Of a stretch of 7,901 bases of DNA, positions 5,669-7,901 are shown one piece after another; position 1 is the stretch's first letter, and the number at the start of each line of letters is the position of its first letter. The stretch spans positions 1-7,901 of the forward strand of contig JAVBYA010000438.1 in the NCBI GenBank assembly GCA_030824295.1, given 5' to 3'. The notes beneath the pieces are model-generated. The model searched no databases, had not been told where the DNA came from, and saw only the letters and a program-made list of their open reading frames with translations. A program made the position numbers and the translations under genes. This DNA comes from Bacteroidota bacterium (GTDB taxonomy: Bacteria; Bacteroidota; Ignavibacteria; UBA10030; UBA8401).

Positions 5669-6338
5669 CGGCCAGTGCGCGGAACTTCGCCTCCGCGATC
5701 ATCCAATCCTCTTCCGTATCGATGTCCTGTGAATATCGTTCGGGTATTTCAAATGCTGCTCGCTGCTCTCCGGACAATCCCTGAGGGAACCGCATCCAAT
5801 AGAATTGCCCTGCATCATGGAACGCCGGTTCCAGGTCCTGTGACCGGGTCAACCGGTGCTCGGGCCAGAACATCTCAACGCGGTCCCCCTGCAGGCGCAC
5901 GGCACGCTGAATGGGGTACGAAAATCGGACGACCGGACGCACTGAATCGATGGTGCTGTCACGTTGCAGCAACTGGAGTCCTTGCAGGAGAGAGTGGGCC
6001 GTCATGAGCGGAGCAGTGGGAAGGATGCAGCACACCGCATCGAACACCCTGCCGCTCTCCACATAACGGTCGATCACTTCGCGGACCACTTCGGCAAGCA
6101 CCGCCGTATCATTGGCCCGCTCGGCGGAACGGCGGAACGGGACCGTTGCGCCAAACTGCAGTGCGGTCCGGGCGATGGCATCATCATCCGTTGAGACCAT
6201 CACTTCATCGAACAGACCGCTCAAGAGAGCGGTCCGGATGGGATACGCAATGATCGGCTCGCCGAGGAACGGCCGGATGTTCTTTCCCGGTATCCGCTTG
6301 CTGCCTCCGCGGGCAGGTATGACGGCAAGATTCCCCAT
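5652..6338 (-). CDS. pseF: Pseudaminic acid cytidylyltransferase PseF
   Basis: PseF joins CTP and pseudaminic acid to give CMP-pseudaminic acid, the donor for glycosyltransferases. The 228-residue protein begins MGNLAVIPARGGSKRIPGKN, the CTP-binding signature of CMP-nonulosonate synthetases (ARGGSKRIPGKN at 9-20). It continues with FLGEPIIAYPI (24-34), VMVSTDDDAIA (46-56), FGATVPFRRSAE (62-73), ILPTAPL (105-111) and the late PERYSQDIDTEEDW, all usual in PseF. It is of normal length and complete. Its start overlaps the pseC stop by one base (TAATG), with no clear ribosome site of its own, so translation probably depends on coupling. PseF is distinguished from LegF/NeuA by its pse neighbours and by the PFRRSAE and LPTAP context. 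Confidence 0.93.
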   Translation of the reverse strand: MGNLAVIPARGGSKRIPGKNIRPFLGEPIIAYPIRTALLSGLFDEVMVSTDDDAIARTALQFGATVPFRRSAERANDTAVLAEVVREVIDRYVESGRVFDAVCCILPTAPLMTAHSLLQGLQLLQRDSTIDSVRPVVRFSYPIQRAVRLQGDRVEMFWPEHRLTRSQDLEPAFHDAGQFYWMRFPQGLSGEQRAAFEIPERYSQDIDTEEDWMIAEAKFRALADEHTR

Positions 6339-7531
6339 TACTGATAGTATGCTTTCACGGCATCGATCACAAACAACTGCTGTTCATCGGTGAGCGTAGG
6401 ATACATCGGAAGACTCAAACATCGCTGGTAGTACCGTTCGGCATTCGGCAGGTCCCCTTCCTTCCATCCCTGCCGGCGATAGTACGGCATGAGATGCGTA
6501 GGAACGTAATGGACCTGTGCAAAGATCCCTTTCTCACGCAGTGCGTTGTACAGTCCCACACGGTCCTCCACCTCTATTATATAGAGATGATAGGCATGAC
6601 CGTCGACCGAACCGGAGTGTCCGTGAATGAACGGAGAACCGCTGAATGCCTCTGCATAACGGGCGGCAATGGCTCTGCGTCTCACTAAACCGGCATCCGC
6701 ACGGGAGAGCTGGCTCAATCCCAATGCTGCCTGGAAATCCGTCAGCCGATAATTGTATCCCAGTTCCTGCATCTCCATATACCATGCCGGATACGTTGTT
6801 TGTCCCGCTGCACCGGCAGCAAGGTCCGGCGAGTTCTCGAACAGCGCCGTATCCCGCGTGATGCCGTGAGTGCGGAGCATCAATAACCGGCGGTACAACG
6901 CTTCATCGTTCGTGGTGATCATCCCGCCTTCACCCGCTGCGATGTGCTTGACGGGATGGAATGAAAAGATCGCGAGTTCCGCAGAAGAGCCGTTACCGCA
7001 ACGTTGTCCGTCATCAGCTGAAGGAAAGAACCCTCCCGGAGCATGACAGGCATCTTCGATGATCCAGAGTCCGTGTTCATCCGCCAGAGCGCGGAATGCG
7101 CGCAGGTCCACCGGACGGCCGGAGAAATCGACGGGAATGATGCCGGAGTATGTACCGCGCGGTGAACGCTCCAGCGTCCGACGGACACCGGCGATATCGA
7201 GCAAATAGGTCGACGGGTCGATATCACAGAATTCGACCGTGCCGCCGCAGTAGCGGACGCAGTTGGCGGAAGCGGCGAACGTGATGGGTGTGGTGATCAC
7301 ACGCTGACCCGGCGCAACATTCAGCGCCAGCGCACACAGGTGCAGTGCCGCCGTACCGTTCGCAACAGCCACGGCATACCGGCTGCCGATGTACGCAGCG
7401 AATGCTTCCTCGAACTTGGCGATCATCGGACCCTGCGTCAGGAAATCGGACGTGAGAGTGCGCACCACGGCATCGATATCCTCCGGAGTGATGTGCTGTC
7501 GCCCGTACGGGATGTTCGGCCGGTCAGACAT
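6338..7531 (-). CDS. pseC: UDP-4-amino-4,6-dideoxy-N-acetyl-beta-L-altrosamine transaminase PseC
   Basis: PseC is the PLP-dependent aminotransferase of step two. It uses glutamate to aminate the 4-keto sugar made by PseB. The 397-residue protein has the full DegT/DnrJ/EryC1/StrS fold: IPYGRQHITPEDIDAVV (7-23), ANGTAALHL (57-65), ITTPITFAASANCV (79-92) and IIEDACHAPGG (157-167) with the PLP-contacting Asp160. FSFHPVKHIAAGEGGM (189-204) carries the Schiff-base Lys195. YNYRLTDFQAALGLSQL, further on, is the usual dimer and active-site segment. The end, VHYVPTHLMPYYRRQGW followed by LSLPMYPTLTDEQ, is characteristic of PseC. It is complete. It starts 8 bp inside the end of pseB and runs into pseF with a TAATG junction. 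Only a weak ribosome site is visible. Confidence 0.95.
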   Translation of the reverse strand: MSDRPNIPYGRQHITPEDIDAVVRTLTSDFLTQGPMIAKFEEAFAAYIGSRYAVAVANGTAALHLCALALNVAPGQRVITTPITFAASANCVRYCGGTVEFCDIDPSTYLLDIAGVRRTLERSPRGTYSGIIPVDFSGRPVDLRAFRALADEHGLWIIEDACHAPGGFFPSADDGQRCGNGSSAELAIFSFHPVKHIAAGEGGMITTNDEALYRRLLMLRTHGITRDTALFENSPDLAAGAAGQTTYPAWYMEMQELGYNYRLTDFQAALGLSQLSRADAGLVRRRAIAARYAEAFSGSPFIHGHSGSVDGHAYHLYIIEVEDRVGLYNALREKGIFAQVHYVPTHLMPYYRRQGWKEGDLPNAERYYQRCLSLPMYPTLTDEQQLFVIDAVKAYYQ

Positions 7532-7901
7532 GGAAGTCAGGGTCCAGATGTTGGGTGATGAGTGCGCGGAGCGATTCCACGCTCTCCCACTCGGTGTTGT
7601 TCCCGGAGTTATAGGAGAAACCCGGTTCCACTTTACGGGCGGCGAAATGAGCGACGAACTCTTCCAGTTTCCATTTGTGCAGCGAAGGGAGGATCGCGTA
7701 ATATTTCCCCAGGTCGTACGTTTGGTACGAATCGGAGACCGTGATCATCTCTTCGTGGATCTTCTCGCCGGGACGGATCCCGACCAGCGGCTTCTCGCAT
7801 TCCGGTCCGATGGCTTCCGCCACATCCAGGATGCGGTACGATGGGATCTTCGGAACGAAGATCTCACCGCCCCAGGCATGTTCCAGTGCATGCATCACCA
7901 T
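7524..7901 (-). CDS. pseB: UDP-GlcNAc 4,6-dehydratase/5-epimerase PseB, C-terminal 125 residues
   Basis: PseB starts the pathway, turning UDP-GlcNAc into UDP-2-acetamido-2,6-dideoxy-beta-L-arabino-hexos-4-ulose. Only the C-terminal third is present; the N-terminal Rossmann domain and catalytic residues lie beyond base 7901. The visible part has GGEIFVPKIPSYRILDVAEA (11-30 of the fragment), VGIRPGEKIHEEMIT (40-54) and DSYQTYDLGKYYAILP (57-72). These are the substrate-binding motifs that mark PseB/FlaA1-type short dehydratases. The end, LRALITQHLDPDFHV, is also usual. The first in-frame ATG at the window edge is an internal Met, not the start. The stop overlaps the start of pseC by 8 bp, placing it at the head of the visible operon. 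Confidence 0.93.
   Translation of the reverse strand: MVMHALEHAWGGEIFVPKIPSYRILDVAEAIGPECEKPLVGIRPGEKIHEEMITVSDSYQTYDLGKYYAILPSLHKWKLEEFVAHFAARKVEPGFSYNSGNNTEWESVESLRALITQHLDPDFHV

Overview
The window is part of a bacterial surface-glycan locus. Every supported gene lies on the minus strand, so transcription runs from high to low coordinates. The recognisable core is the pseudaminic acid (nonulosonic acid) pathway, which feeds flagellin glycosylation, capsule or O-antigen assembly. Nothing identifies the host firmly. It is a bacterium, and the upstream genes are moderately GC-rich. A Gram-negative or flagellated organism is plausible, but no phylum can be named from these genes.

Block A (7901 down to 2599) holds six tightly packed genes: the C-terminal part of pseB, then pseC, pseF, a pseG homologue, an ATP-grasp ligase and an extended SDR epimerase/dehydratase. 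Consecutive genes overlap by 8, 1, 17, 4 and 4 bp, so this is one translationally coupled operon. PseB and PseC would make UDP-4-amino-4,6-dideoxy-L-AltNAc. The PseG homologue would remove UDP after N-acetylation, and PseF would charge the finished sugar with CMP. The GNAT acetyltransferase PseH and the synthase PseI are not in the window. The ATP-grasp and SDR genes occupy the position after pseG.

The gap at 2392-2598 has no convincing gene. It has a T-tract with a weak hairpin just after the SDR stop, a perfect 7-bp inverted repeat, and a plausible promoter and ribosome-binding site for the next block.

Block B (2391 down to the left edge) holds a MaoC-like hydratase, a CitE-like (HpcH/HpaI) CoA-ester lyase, a PglD/NeuD-type left-handed beta-helix acyltransferase and the first 123 codons of a second, divergent PseG-like protein. 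These genes are also coupled. Sampled 60-base lines are much more AT-rich here (33-48% GC) than in block A (55-62%), which suggests a mosaic locus whose modules have different origins.

The main hypothesis is that block B is an acyl-donor and acyl-transfer cassette. The MaoC and CitE proteins would build or process a hydroxyacyl-CoA such as a malyl- or methylmalyl-type thioester. The beta-helix enzyme would place the acyl group on an amino sugar, and the PseG-like protein would act on the nucleotide-sugar product. The two PseG-like proteins have each lost a different part of the family's signature, so they may have divided or changed roles. The ATP-grasp ligase and SDR may tailor the glycan further. 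All of this is inference from gene content.
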